Assembly: GCA_017311315.1 (NCBI GenBank)
Contig: CM029671.1
Location: 20,520,565-20,584,564 of the forward strand
DNA length: 64,000 nt
Source: Dendrocalamus latiflorus
Taxonomy: Eukaryota > Streptophyta > Magnoliopsida > Poales > Poaceae
Reading direction: 5' to 3'
Shown: piece after piece, positions 12,816 through 24,869 of the stretch
Position numbering within the stretch: the stretch's first letter is position 1
How the letters are laid out: each line of letters begins with the position of its first letter
Position numbers and translations under genes: made by a program
Notes under the pieces: model-generated
The model's input: the letters and a program-made list of their open reading frames with translations, nothing else
Database searches by the model: none
What the model was told of the DNA's origin: nothing

Positions 12816-12935
12816 TCATTCAAAGTTTCCTGTAATGCAATTACCAAAGCCCTCCCCAAGAGGAAGCACTTCATTAAAGCGAATAATCAGGATATCATCC
12901 TCTGGAACATTGGTAACCTCTGCAGGACGCAACAC
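12816..12935 (-). pseudogene. Orphan exon-like coding fragment, protein not recognised
   Basis: On the minus strand a pyrimidine-containing ...CGTCAG acceptor is followed by 39 codons ending in a stop. The reading VLRPAEVTNVPEDDILIIRF followed by an NEVLPLGEGFG stretch has the amino-acid texture of a genuine terminal exon. I cannot name the family. No upstream exons are visible nearby, and repeats flank it on both sides (MITE at 12.4-12.66 kb, hAT at 13.27 kb). It could be a captured gene piece, a decayed gene, or chance. Confidence 0.35.
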
Positions 12936-13516
12936 CTGACGCAAGAGATAGCATGATTCATGAACAAATACAGAGCAAAGTGCTAGGACAGTGTCAGAAA
13001 CACCATCCACAACCCTTTAAAAAACCAATATCCTAACCGTGACCCTTTTGCCAAGTATGAAACCAAGTGCATGACAGAGAGATTTAAAACATAAATCTAT
13101 ATCAAGCCATAAAAATACAGACCCTAACTTAGCTATATAGAGTATTACAATTACAACCGTTTTACCAATTACTGAAAGTTGTTAAAGCTTCAACAAGAAA
13201 AATAAGAGGGGAACCATCTCTTGGTGGGGGTGGTGGAGTTGTGGTTATACGACTCTACCTACCAGCAGTGGTGGAGCTAGAAATTTTTAATAAGTGTGCA
13301 CACGCCGGCACTGCCGTGTCGTTGCCACGGCCCATGCCAGTCGTCGGGCACTACACCATCCCCTGCCCCCTCAGCTTCTCACCCCCTCCTTACCTCCTGG
13401 GCAGCCTGCACACGCCGGTGCTCACACTCAGGCTCTGCCGCTAGCCTCACGTTGCTGCCGGCCTACCGCACCCCTACTCTAATTTTTAGATGTACCAGTG
13501 CATACACGATACCATG

Positions 13517-14658
13517 CAGTGGCGGAGGACGGGAAAAAAATGAGGTGGGGCGGATCGAAAGCAATACCATTCAAGCTATAATACTAACCAGACCCATCAA
13601 CAATACTCCAAGTGCAAAGATATTTAACAATGCAAGACATTGAAAAGTACCTCCAAAAATTGAAGAATCACAATAATATATCACCAATTTAACATATAAC
13701 CTTGTAGAGCATAGTAATGGAAATAATCTGCTAAAGAAAGAGCAAACATAGTTAATATTGTTATGTATAGTGTGGACAACACAAAAGAGACAAGTGGAAT
13801 CAAATGAGAAATACCAATATTAATCTTGTTAATTGCGTCTAGGAGACTTAGGCAATTGCATCTGTCTATCTTTCTTTTTCTGAAACATCTTTTTAATTTT
13901 TTCAAGATCAAGTCCTTTAAATATCTCTTCAAATAGCTCTTCAAATCTAAACACATAAAAGCAAATAGACAAACAAATTGACCTATGAATTTGCAAAATG
14001 TAAATTGACAAATGGAAACTGCATATCAATTATCAAATATCAATGACACTCCTAATATATGCCTCACCTCTCTGTGATTTTCCCTTTCCCCTTCTATCCA
14101 TTGCTCAAGCCTCAAATCAAATGCCACAATATATGCCGGCCTCAAGCCTCAAATCAAATGCCACAAATCCACAAGTCAGCAGAGAGCAGACAAATCCACA
14201 AACTCCTAATATATGCTGCCGGCCTGTCCACAAATCCACAAATCACTGCACAAATCCTAATATATGCTGCCGGCCTGTCCACAAATCCACAAATCACTGC
14301 ACAAATCCTAATATATGCAGCCGCCAGCCAGAGAGCAGACTGCAGAGTCGCTGCTGCCGCCTCCCACCTCCCGCCGCCCGCCGCCCACCCGGCGCCCGCC
14401 CGCCTCGGCGCCTCGCCGCCTCCCGAGTCTCCCGCCCGGCGCCCGCCTCCCGAGCTTCTGGAGACTGGAGTTGCTCTCGGTCGCCGTCGCCGATGGAGGA
14501 CAACCACGGCAGTCGGCAGCTGAGGGTGAAGTGCCACAGAGAGACTAGGGTTACTTATTGGGCTGTTGCTATTGGATAGAGGGGTATATGGGGGTCTGTT
14601 GCAAAAATTTGAGGTATGGCTCATGCCAGGGCTTGCCCTATCGGGCCCTCCGCCCCTG
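13517..14658. mobile_element. hAT-like non-autonomous element (inner, nested)
   Basis: 1142 bp with ends CAGTGGCGGAGG and CAGGGGCGGAGG (inverted), flanked by the perfect 8-bp duplication ATACCATG (13509-13516 and 14659-14666). The inside is AT-rich on the left, then has a 51-bp tandem repeat (14205-14330) and a very GC-rich block (14340-14480) that resembles a plant 5' leader or first exon. No transposase is encoded, so mobility would need one supplied from elsewhere. Confidence 0.85.
14205..14330. repeat. 51-bp tandem repeat, about 2.4 copies
   Basis: Units begin CCTAATATATGC at 14205, 14256 and 14307 (the last partial). Each unit contains CACAAATCCACAAATCACTG. It lies inside the inner hAT element. 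Confidence 0.9.
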
Positions 14659-14799
14659 ATACCATGCCTAGGTCCACCCCTGCCTACCAAGGTTAAATCC
14701 TGATGCCCACGAATACACTTTAGTAGGAATTTTGTAAGATCGTAGATTTATTTCTAGACTCTACCTATTTAGACGTGTGCTAAGTAAATACACTTACAA

Positions 14800-14861
14800 G
14801 TACGTACGTACGTACGTACGTACATACATACATACATACATACACACATACATACATACAT
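14800..14861. repeat. (GTAC)n followed by (CATA)n microsatellite
   Basis: A run of ACGT-type tetranucleotides changes into ACAT tetranucleotides at about 14824. The GTAC part is self-complementary. Confidence 0.9.
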
Positions 14862-15953
14862 GTGTGTGGGGGGTGTTAGGAGCATTGATTCCTTGGACTC
14901 CATGCACCCCACGTCCATGTCCCTCTCCACTCAACCGTAGGCCAGATGGGACGCATCGCACGTGGCTATCCCCTATGATATATAGGTTACCCATATGTCC
15001 ATAACTAATGGGGCCAAAGGAATGTCCTGTCGAGCACGCGCCCTAATTTGTCGCTCCATCGATCACCCGTGATTAATTATTCCAAGATCACAACGACTTA
15101 GCGACAAGGGTCATCTCATCAATCCAAAGTTCCAAACCAGAGACGATGGAAGGAGCAAGTGTGTCCTCTCTCTGTTTAGTTACTTCAGAAATGCATATAG
15201 TAGAACATGTAGAAAAGGGAGACATGTCCCTGGTAAACGACATGCCAATGCCAATACTCGAATCAGTCGCGTTCAGATCTCGCGTCGTTCTGGAGATTCT
15301 CGAGACACCGCCTACCGCAGGCATCATCATCAACCTAGCTATCTCGCTGGTTGTGATCCAGATTTCTGCTACGACCCTGCACAGAATCGTACGTATCGAC
15401 ACGGGAAAATTGACACACACAGTAGGTAGGAGAGAACATGGAGCCGCACTCTCTGTCGCTGTTCGTAAGGCTCCCTGCTTAACTACTACCAGATGAGACC
15501 AGTGGGCACACGATTTAAGCACTCCATTAGTACGTGTACTAATCAGTATTAAAGAGCATGGATCTTGCCAGTTTTGGGCAGGTATATGGCCGTACCTAAA
15601 GTATATTTATCTTGCCTTCTAATTGGTGCAGCTGGGCAATTAATACGAGTGTTCGTTCATTCCTCTCAACACAAACAGACAAACAAAAACCACCAGGGCA
15701 GTCCAGACAGTTTCTCTCGACAGGAAGGAAGGAACATAAGCTGATGAAATGGGGGAACCGGGAGGTTTTCTTTGATATTGTATTTTTGATCAGCGGGTTA
15801 GTCTTGGATCACCTTCCAGCAAGCAGTACCTTTGTTAATGATCATTTAATATGCATTCTATTAAAGGAAAGCAGTTCGAAACACCTTTCGCCAGTCTGTA
15901 TCTACCGCGAGTAGGCATCCTGACCATCGGGGAGAAAATTGGATGCAAGAACC
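14862..15953. other. Intergenic and HAK transporter 3' UTR
   Basis: Open frames overlap on both strands at 15088-15522 but have no recognisable protein content. The stretch just below 15954 should hold the 3' UTR of the minus-strand potassium transporter. Its poly(A) site is not resolved. Confidence 0.45.
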
Positions 15954-18900
15954 CTAAACCATGTATTGCATCGCGACCTGCATCAACCTTGTGTGGGGTA
16001 TGCTCAATGTCGCTATGCCTCTCCTGCAGTTCTTCCTCAAGAACGCGTAGAAATAGTTTATCACTAGCTTCTTGACAAAGAACGAGTCCTTTCGTGCCCT
16101 TATGTCGCCATCTCCTAGAAGGTAAACCACGCCTGACTCCTTGGCCTTGTGAATGAAGGAGAGTTCATTGTCTAGGCTCCGCCTTCCATCGAGTGCCTCA
16201 TCCAGGGATCCATCGAATGACGTGCTTGATCCCAGGGTTGGATTTTCAACACCTGCAGACTCGGCAAGAAGTGGAACACCAAGAGAGTAGATGCTACCAT
16301 TGGGACCAACGAGAACCCTTGATGAGGCTGACGCAACTTCCTCTTCAGAGTCTGTGTCAACATTCCCGTCACTCTCTAGGGAGCGTTCTTGGGCTTCTCG
16401 GCGTATGAATTTCTCGAGACTTTCTATCAGAAGCTGTTCAAATGCTTGGGGGTTCTCCTTGCGTACATCCTTGTATCCGTACCTGCAGCCATGAATGATT
16501 AACATCATGCAAGTCAATAATACATAAACAAGTCCTCAAAGTGCATATAACTGACCATATTTTTTAGATAATGGATTAAAATCCGGCCTCTACATCCAAC
16601 TTGGATGTACACAGCCAACACGAAACAAGAGTACATAGACTCAGCACCTTACAAAAGGCTCAAAACACAAAACGAAGTTTATGAGCACCAAGACTCAACA
16701 ATTAAAAGACGGGGCCTTTTAACCCTAGAGACATGCCAGACTAAATAGAACATCAAGCTACGCGTACGTTAAGAAAATACCAGGTCGCCAACCTGGCACA
16801 TAGCTACCAATACATGCTGCTTGGATAGACAACTGAATCAGCAACATTTGCCATGAAGAATAAAAGAAAAATTGTGAACCAGCCGAGATGGGATCACTAT
16901 AAGTAAATAGTAGCACTATCACATGTAGACACCAACAAACCTAAAGAGAGATTCTGCAATCACAAAGTGGTTCAATAGCTAAAGACAAGAAAATGAAACG
17001 ATCAAGATAGGGTCTAAAATTCAGAAAGAAAAAAAATCAGAAGGGCAAATGCAATGGTTAAGCCACAGGATGCCCAAAAAAAATTATGGAGGCATCACGT
17101 ATAGCTATACCAGTATCATAGTGGGCAATGACCATTGTAAGAGTGGCCAAACAGCAAGGAATTGAACATGACAAAATTCTGATAAACTCCAAAGGTACAA
17201 GCAAAACTTCACATAATTCAAGCTAAGGGCTCTAACCTTTTCACAAAATTCCCTAATATCATTAGTGGACTTCACAGAACAAAGCTATTATTTGATAAAC
17301 AGAACTCTATCGACAGTACAAGCAAAGATCAGTGGACTTGAGTAAAACTACTCCACACAACAGCCATGAACCCCTTAATATAATCAGTTAAAAGAAACCC
17401 ATTTTTACTGGCTACAGTACGAATGCTAACTCAACATGTGACAGCTTTAGGGGCCACTAAACTATAGCACTCCCAGGTGAGCACCTGCCCCACCTACACA
17501 TTCACAAACAAAGCTGTCAGAGATACTAACAGAGCCAGCTGTTTTCTAGCAGACTCAAAATGCAGAGCAGGCATTACACAAAACAAAAACAGATAGTGGT
17601 GATAGTATCAAACATGAGTAGATGCATTAAATTATATATCAATGTTTCAATGGATATAACATCATTTTGGGAGAAAAGATATTTTAATATATTTCCACAA
17701 ACTTCAAAAACATTAAAGTTCATACCTAGCAATGCAGCGGAACATATGGTAGCTCTTTGGGCAGACCCGACGAAAAAGAAACCTTTCATTCTGAGGTACA
17801 ACAGGAACTGGAACACACTTGATGCAGACAAAAATGATCATTGAATGGATGGCTGGCATTGTGGTGAGGAAGTGACCAAAGATTGCAGGAACTCCCCTCA
17901 CCAGTTCATTATAAAGCAATCCAATTCCAGGGGCTCTGACTGTACCCAGATTGCAGCCTAGCTCCATCAATAAATCCACTGAAAGTTTTTGCTTAACCTC
18001 AGTTTCGTACTTCAACTTGGCTCCATAGTTCCATATGTACATTACCAAATACAGTACAGCCGCAAATACCAAAAGAACCCAACTTCCATCTGCTACACTG
18101 CCCAATACTGAAGAAAAGAAAAATAACTCCAGCCCCAGGAAGAGGGTGAGAAAGCATAAAACTACAATAATGTTGACCTGCCATATCAGAAGCATTATGA
18201 TGGTCACCAAGATAGTAGTCGTCATCATGACACCAAGTTCAGCTATGCCTGCAATCAGTACCCGGCATTAAAAAAATTATGTGGTGGACTCTTGGTAGTC
18301 ATTGGAGTGGAGAAATGAGGTAACTTATCAGCAAGCTCTTCGTGTTAAGAACCATGTTAAAATAAGAGTGAGATTTGAATGGAAGAAAGCAATCATATAT
18401 TCATATATACAACAAGTCAGTGCTTAAATGATGCAGGGCATTGCTTTTTATTAATAGTAATATAAGTTATGCATTTTCCGAATTTTTTTTGCCAATCCAA
18501 GCAATAACTTGTGCTCAATATAGTAAAATTGTCAAATAATTGGACATCATTGTAAGGAGATTACAACACCACCAAGTCCATCAAGGGGAAAAGGCAACCT
18601 AGTGCAAATAAATATTTTATCAATGACTGCTCAACAACCAGGTGCAATTCCTCCACGATAGGCACATGCTCAACAGATCCATTTCTGGAAATTTCAAGAT
18701 TATGCAGATTCTGAGAAACACTGTATACTAGGCATATAAACATAACTGAGAGCTTATGCAATGTGGTAATTTACATCTCAGAACTTTCACTGGGAAACTG
18801 CTGGTTATCACTAATTTTTGTTTTTTTTAAAAAACTAGTACTATGGCAGACAATGATGAGCTTTCGTTGATGTTCATACATGATTTACCTTTACTGAAAC

Positions 18901-21900
18901 AAAAGCTAATTCACCAAGCAAATTAAAACCCTTCATACAAAGAAGTGCCTAACTACACAGTCTACACCAATATTTCTTGCACCCACATAGCAATCCTATA
19001 GAGCAATCCTTCCATCTACCGTTTTGTCCTTTATCTCATTTGGCTACCTACTAAGTTCTTACGAAATGCCTTTGAATAAATTCAAATTCTTAAATATCCA
19101 TCTTCCTTTCATGCATACTCTTACTAGCTTATTAGATTCACATTTGACCATAATACAACATTAGTAAGGGACACATAAGGTTATGTCTTCTAGTTCATTT
19201 AGTCCAGTAATATTAAAAATTAAATGAAGGCCCCATTTATAAAGGGAGAGAAGCTATAGCACAGAGAAAAGGAATTAGAGGGGCTAGCACATTACGGAAT
19301 AAACCAGTAAATAAAGTTGTATGTGAAAAAGATATGCAATGTAGTTTGCATAAACAAAACAGTCCTCCCCAAGCAGATTGTACTTTTATATGGATCAACG
19401 AACGCACCATATGCATTGCCGATCTCATTGATGCTCCCAAATGTTGTAACAAATGCAAGACAAGAAACTAGCAAAAACCAGTTCAACACTGGGATATATA
19501 TTTGACCCATAAGCTTTCTAGAAGTGTGAATAATCTTGAGGCGCGGAAAACAGCCAAGAGCTGTGGCCTGCTTAATGATTGAGAATATAGCAGTTGTCAT
19601 TGCACGACTAGCAATTAGTGCTGCCAGAGTAGCTATGAATACCACTGGCCAAAACACCTGATCTGCAACATGGAACGAAAATATTTATCATAAGGGGTCA
19701 ACTAGTAAAACAAAGCTTAGTTTTACTATGATAAAATCATTTCATCATGTGTGAAACAGTACATAGCAATCAACAAATAAGATTTGAAAGAGGAGCGTGA
19801 ACAAACCAGTTTGTCTTACTTGGGATAGACAAAAAGAAGACCTGCTGATTTTCAGTTAAGTTTTCCATAAGAAATGCAGCTTGCCCTAGGTATCCCAGTA
19901 GAAGGCATGGAAGAACAAGAAACACAAAGGTAAGCTGCAACACATGAGCAATAGTAAGTTATCAACTATTTGTATTGGAAGTGCAAAATGGAGCCCTAAA
20001 CAATAGAAAAGACTACCTGAACAGATCTAACAGAGAAGCAGCATAAATCAGCAAACATTGCCTCGGATCCTGTAAAAAAAATCAATCTCATTAACATCTT
20101 TATAATACAAGTTAACGAAAATAGCATTACTCTATTACTTAAACTTATAAGAATAAAAAGAGGACAAGTTATCTTCAGTAACACTGCAGCTGCACTAGGT
20201 TTACTCATGACTTCCTATAAAAAGAAAAAGAAAAGACGACACAGAAAGGGTATAACCGTATAACTAATTATGTAGCTCAGAAAAAAAGAAAGAAAGATGC
20301 ACCTGAAGCAAACACGTTCTTAGAGAAATTCGCATTCAAGTGTATATCACAAATAACACTAACAATATGGTTAAACAAATACCTGTTGCACATAAGAGAC
20401 AGCCTCCAAGAGACATCCAAGCTTGAGTTGGGTTTCTTTCAAAATAATAGTAGATATATATAGGGTTGAATGCCTGCAATACCTCTGAACCATATGTCAT
20501 GATGTTATAAATTCCTATCCCAGAAAGGCAGCAAAACCATATGAACAAGGCAGGTCCAACAGCAAGCCCCACTTTGCTTGTTCCAAACCGTTGCAAACTG
20601 AACAGAACAATAAGAAATGCAACAGTCATCATGACCACTTCACCTGCCAAAAGTTCACAATAAATGTGAGCATTGTGCACTTCTAAGCAGTAACAAAAAA
20701 TAACTCTTTTCCTGAACCAGTTAGTGTCAAGCATCAACAAACTAAGATTCTGAGGTCACCTTCATTAACACTAGATATTCCAACCTTCAAGCCATTAACA
20801 GCAGACATCACTGCAGATTTTACCAAGAGAAAAAAAATGGAAGATTTTACCAAGAGAAAAAATGGAATTAATTCTAGGAGAGGAGGAAAAGTAGTTTAAC
20901 ATAATATTACCGGTGAAAGAAAATGTGCAGATCATCAAACTAGGTGAAGAGGAATGCAATGAACAATGAAGAGGAAATATATGAACCTGACATAGCTGGT
21001 GTGACAACACCATCCGCTATCACCATAGAAGTACCAAAAAGAACAAGCACCAAAAGCAGCTTCTTTAGCATAGATGAAGTCTCAAGATGTTCCTTGATCT
21101 TCAAAGACCTCTCGAGTTCTACTGAAGGCACCTTGAGTTGGAAACTTGATATACGGGTGTCAGAGGGTAGTTGGTTAGGAAGCAGACTAGCCTTTGCATT
21201 CCTGCATATTAGCGAGTATAAAGCAAATGTCCCTCCTGCCAAATATACAGAACAATCATTATTAAACATAATGCTTAAAGAAAAGTATTTGTGCCTAATC
21301 TATTTCCAGAAGTCTACTAATATTATATAGTGAGATATACCTTCTCCATCATCATTCCCCCATAAAACAATCAGAGTATACTTCAGCAATGGTATTAGAA
21401 TCAGTGTGTATATTACAAGTGAAAGTGCTCCAAGCACATCCTCCTTTGAAGTAATAGGGTATTTGTTGAACATTATATCAAAAGTGTACAATGGGCTGGT
21501 ACCAACATCCCCAAAGACGACACCTAGCGTCTGAAGAGTCAGCACAATACTCCTGCCTAAGGTAAATTCCTGAAAGAAAATGCAGGACTGAGATATCAGC
21601 AGAGTCAAGATACTCATGCATATAGGATGAAGCTGGCACCAATTTTTGCAGGCATCCTATATTCCTATGCACACATAACATTTGAATGGCGAATATATCA
21701 AGGTAGGTTCTTTTCAGCTGTAGTTGATAACTTTTGGCTCTAGCGCGAGCGCTTGTGGGAACTAACCGAATGCTAATAAGCCACTTAGAAAAAGCTGTCC
21801 TGATAAGTTGCTTCGAAAAGACAGCTAAGAAGCCGTCCCGTTTGTTTATTCAATAAAATTCTAACTTTATGAAAGAAATTTTCGAGACAAACTAATAAAA

Positions 21901-24659
21901 TTCTAATTGTATGAAAGAATTTTTCGAGACAAACTGATTATACCATTTTCATATGTCCAATCTAAATATTTATAAAGATATTGTTGTTGAAAGGTAAAAT
22001 AGTTTAACTATGCGCATTCTAGGACATTACTTATTTTTTACTGGAGGGAGTAATCGACAAAACTTATACAACCAAGAGGATGGTCTATACATGCACTCCT
22101 TAACCCTCTGGCCTGACTTTAATGAATTATGACTTGCAAGTTTAAGCTGCAGGACACTTCATTGAAAATTCCTAGCATCCAAAGAATTACACTACAAGTG
22201 AAACACGGCCAGGATGAAGAACTTCAAGGACCAAACCTATGAAAGTACCACTATGCAAAAAAAAAAAAGGTTCCATTTGGTTGGATTACTCAGCATGCAT
22301 TTCATCACCTCTCTGTTCTTAAGTAATCAGATCATGCCTTATGAGTTTGTCACCTTGCATGAGGCACATAGATTAGGTGCCTCAGAAAAGGTAAATCTCC
22401 CATCTTGCTTCCAAGCACCATAATAGAAGGAACAAAAGAAGGAAAAATAATTTTGCCCTCACTCACTCATCACCAGTAGTTCCACTTAGGCTACCACCCC
22501 TCAATGCACCATCGGCCACTATTTCCACCACTAATTAGACCCCAAACCCAATTTGAGCCTATAAAACCAATCTGGAGCATGAAACAAAACCAAAACATCA
22601 ATATCACCCTCCTCCCCACTGGCATCCTTGTGGTTCTAGCCTTTAGTACAGAGCCTACATTGAGTTACAATAGAGCAATCGACCAATCGTGCTCCAATGC
22701 CTCACAAGGTATGTTTCATGAGATGCAAAAGGCTAAAAAAACTGGCTCCTCAAATGAGGCATTTTTTTAGGGGAATCTTGATGTGGGACTAATTTTTTAG
22801 CACTTAGGATAAGTGAAAGTCTGAGCAAACCATCAAAATAATGCTTCAGCTTTCGCAAGGAACTCAACTAAAGCAAAGGACTAAGGACATAACCAAGCAT
22901 GCCTCAAGATGAGGCAGGTAGATGATCACATCACCACACCAGCCAAAAAGTCTCTTGCTGTCATCATGGTCATTCTAGCTCCACTTATTCCAGTGTAGAT
23001 TACAAGGATGAGAAAGGCCCTCCAGTTCTATCCATAATATCAAGTAAACTTATTGTTCTCTGCTAATCTGTGAAGAGTTAAACTAATAGTGTCCTCATAA
23101 TCAATTACCAATACCACTTCCTATGAACTCAGACAAAATTTATAGGCGATTTGGTTACTCCACTAGATATGGGCAATCACTCAAGAAATGAACATCTACC
23201 ACAGAACTACCAGATCAAAAATAAATCACTCATGTAATGAAATATGTCTCCAAAATACCAATAATGCATCCAGTTAGACATTCAAAAAACTAAGAGCAAG
23301 AATTGAACAAGCCTTATATTGTTCACAACTAGTCAAATTGCCCATGCACAGCGCAACTAGATACTATAAAATACATATGATTATATTTTTTTAAGTGTAG
23401 TTGAATTTGTTATACAATTCTAATACCTATGATTGAAATTTTAGTTGTATATGTGTAAAGATAATACAATATATATGTTTATATTTGAAAATATAGTTGT
23501 ATTTGTTATACGACTCTACTACCTATGATTGAAATTTTAGTTGTATTTGTTATACAACAACAACTATTAATCTATACCATTATAATCTGGCCAACTAAAC
23601 TTTTTTTCTCGATCAAAAAGAGCACCCTTCAATTTTTTCAAAATTGAAATATAGATAGGGATAAAAGCCTGGCCAGTAAAGGAATAAGTGGATGGGTCCA
23701 CCTATGGTGGTTTGAGGTCATTCACAACACCAGAATAAGCGGTATATTTTTTCTCAATGAGAATTTTTCTTCTTTGTTATGGATTAATGTGAGAATTTAT
23801 AGCCTTAAGCAGTGTTATTAAGTCACCGACTAGTAGTCAAGTGAGCCAGCGGCGCTCGACTGGAGCAACCGACTTAACTAGCTGAGCAAGTCGAGCAACT
23901 TGCTGTCGAATGGTTGACTTGGATCGGCTAGTCGCCGTCTTGGAGAGACAAATCAGGCAACTTGTGAAAAGCGTGGGAGAGAGAGGGAGACAACCCAATT
24001 GAACGCACAGGCTTGCACAAACCCATCCAAGAAGTTAAGAAGTTAATACATGCACTGCCCAAACCAGCCTAACGAACCTCGGCAACCCACACCAAGCAAG
24101 CTCACCGAAACAAATGCACAAACACCTAATGAGCACCCTCGCACACTCATGATCTTAACACCCCCAAACCCAATAAGACCCCATCAGCCCCACGCCACAA
24201 GCTCGTACAGGCAATATGGCGAAAGCAGAAACACCTAACACGAGACATTGCTCGATCGGTGACTCGCAGGCAATACCACAAATAGTTCGCGCGCAGGACG
24301 CGCCACGCGCAGCCTCGGCTAGGCGAAACAGCGAACACCTACGCGCCGGGGGGAGGGGGGGGGGGGACGCTGACCTGGTGGCGGTACAGACCGGGGACAT
24401 CGAGCGCCTCGACATCGAAGGAGTCGGCGCGCGGGCCCGTGCGCACGAGGCGCTGGCGCAGCAGCGCGTCATCTTCGTCCTCGTCGACGTCCGAGCAGCC
24501 GCCTCCGCGGGAGCCCGAGGCGGCCGCCGGGGTGTCGGCGCCGCCGTCGTCGGAGCTCTCGATCCCGTCCTCCTCGTAGGCGCCGCCGGGTACCACCCAC
24601 CGCATCTCCGCCGACTCCGTCTTCGGAAGCCTCCCGCCGCCGCCGCTCCCTGTCTCCAT
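15954..24659 (-). CDS. HAK14: KUP/HAK/KT-family potassium transporter (ten exons)
   Basis: Ten exons, in transcript order: 24375-24659, 21341-21569, 20987-21235, 20760-20810, 20383-20643, 20017-20069, 19820-19934, 19408-19662, 17726-18248, 15954-16482. All junctions are GT-AG with consistent phases and give 849 aa, the normal size for the family. Residues 1-95 are an acidic hydrophilic N-terminus. The HAK signature GVVFGDVGTSPLY is at 111-123, followed by about a dozen hydrophobic membrane spans. The long hydrophilic C-terminus ends in an IPHTRLMQVAMQYMV-type tail typical of HAK proteins. The product is an integral membrane protein that co-transports or facilitates K+ (in some members Na+ or Cs+) across plasma or vacuolar membrane. 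I start at the ATG at 24659, because the frame upstream opens only with GTG. Intron 1 is 2.8 kb. Family certain; the symbol rests on remembered gene order, so an alternative HAK paralogue is possible. Confidence 0.93.
23380..23570. repeat. Degenerate tandem repeat in HAK intron 1
   Basis: The motif set TTAGTTGTAT..TTGTTATAC(A/G)A..ACCTATGATTGAAATT recurs two to three times with a period near 90 bp. It lies within intron 1 of the potassium transporter gene. Confidence 0.6.
23815..23960. repeat. GTCGACT/AGTCGG-rich block in HAK intron 1
   Basis: Clustered short motifs such as CCGACTAGTAG, CTCGACTGG, CAACCGACTTA, AAGTCGAGCAACTTG and GGCTAGTCGCC occur on both strands, starting near CAGTGTTATTAAGTCACCG. 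This resembles the subterminal oligomer arrays of plant hAT elements, but I found no matched second end. Confidence 0.35.
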
Positions 24660-24861
24660 TCGGATCGTGGCGGAGAGCGGAGAGGCGCGCGCGTGGGGTT
24701 CCACGGGTTCGGGTGATACGGGGAGGTGTGGGTTTGGGAAAGGGAAAGGGCGAGAGACTAGAAGAACGGAGAGACTGGAGAGAAGAAACGGAAAAGTGCA
24801 GTGTTGTAGGATACAGCTACACTGCAGTGTTTTTTCTTCTTCTATGGCTCAGATTTTTGGG

Positions 24862-24867
24862 TTTATA
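24862..24867 (-). promoter_or_regulatory. Candidate TATA box of the HAK transporter gene
   Basis: Minus-strand TATAAA lies about 205 bp upstream of the ATG at 24659, inside an AT-rich patch that precedes a GC-rich leader. Transcription would start near 24830. Position and motif only. Confidence 0.4.
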
Positions 24868-24869
24868 CT

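Larger units (their letters stand above)
13266..14682. mobile_element. hAT-like element (outer), interrupted by a second hAT
   Basis: The left end is CAGTGGTGGAGCTAG and the right end, inverted, is CAGGGGTGGACCTAG. The flanks CCTACCAG (13258-13265) and CCTACCAA (14683-14690) form an 8-bp duplication with one mismatch, the hAT signature. If the inner element (13517-14658) and one copy of its duplication are removed, the outer element is only about 270 bp. It encodes nothing recognisable. Confidence 0.7.

Noticed and set aside
14205..14330. Evenly spaced direct repeats resembling an array
   Set aside because: Contiguous 51-bp tandem units without spacers, in a plant transposon. Not CRISPR-like.
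15088..15522. Overlapping long frames on both strands
   Set aside because: No recognisable protein features on either strand and no splice or promoter signals. Treated as intergenic.
24660..24704. Extra 15 in-frame residues upstream of the HAK transporter start
   Set aside because: The upstream codon is GTG, not ATG. The first ATG in frame is at 24659 and gives a normal-length protein.
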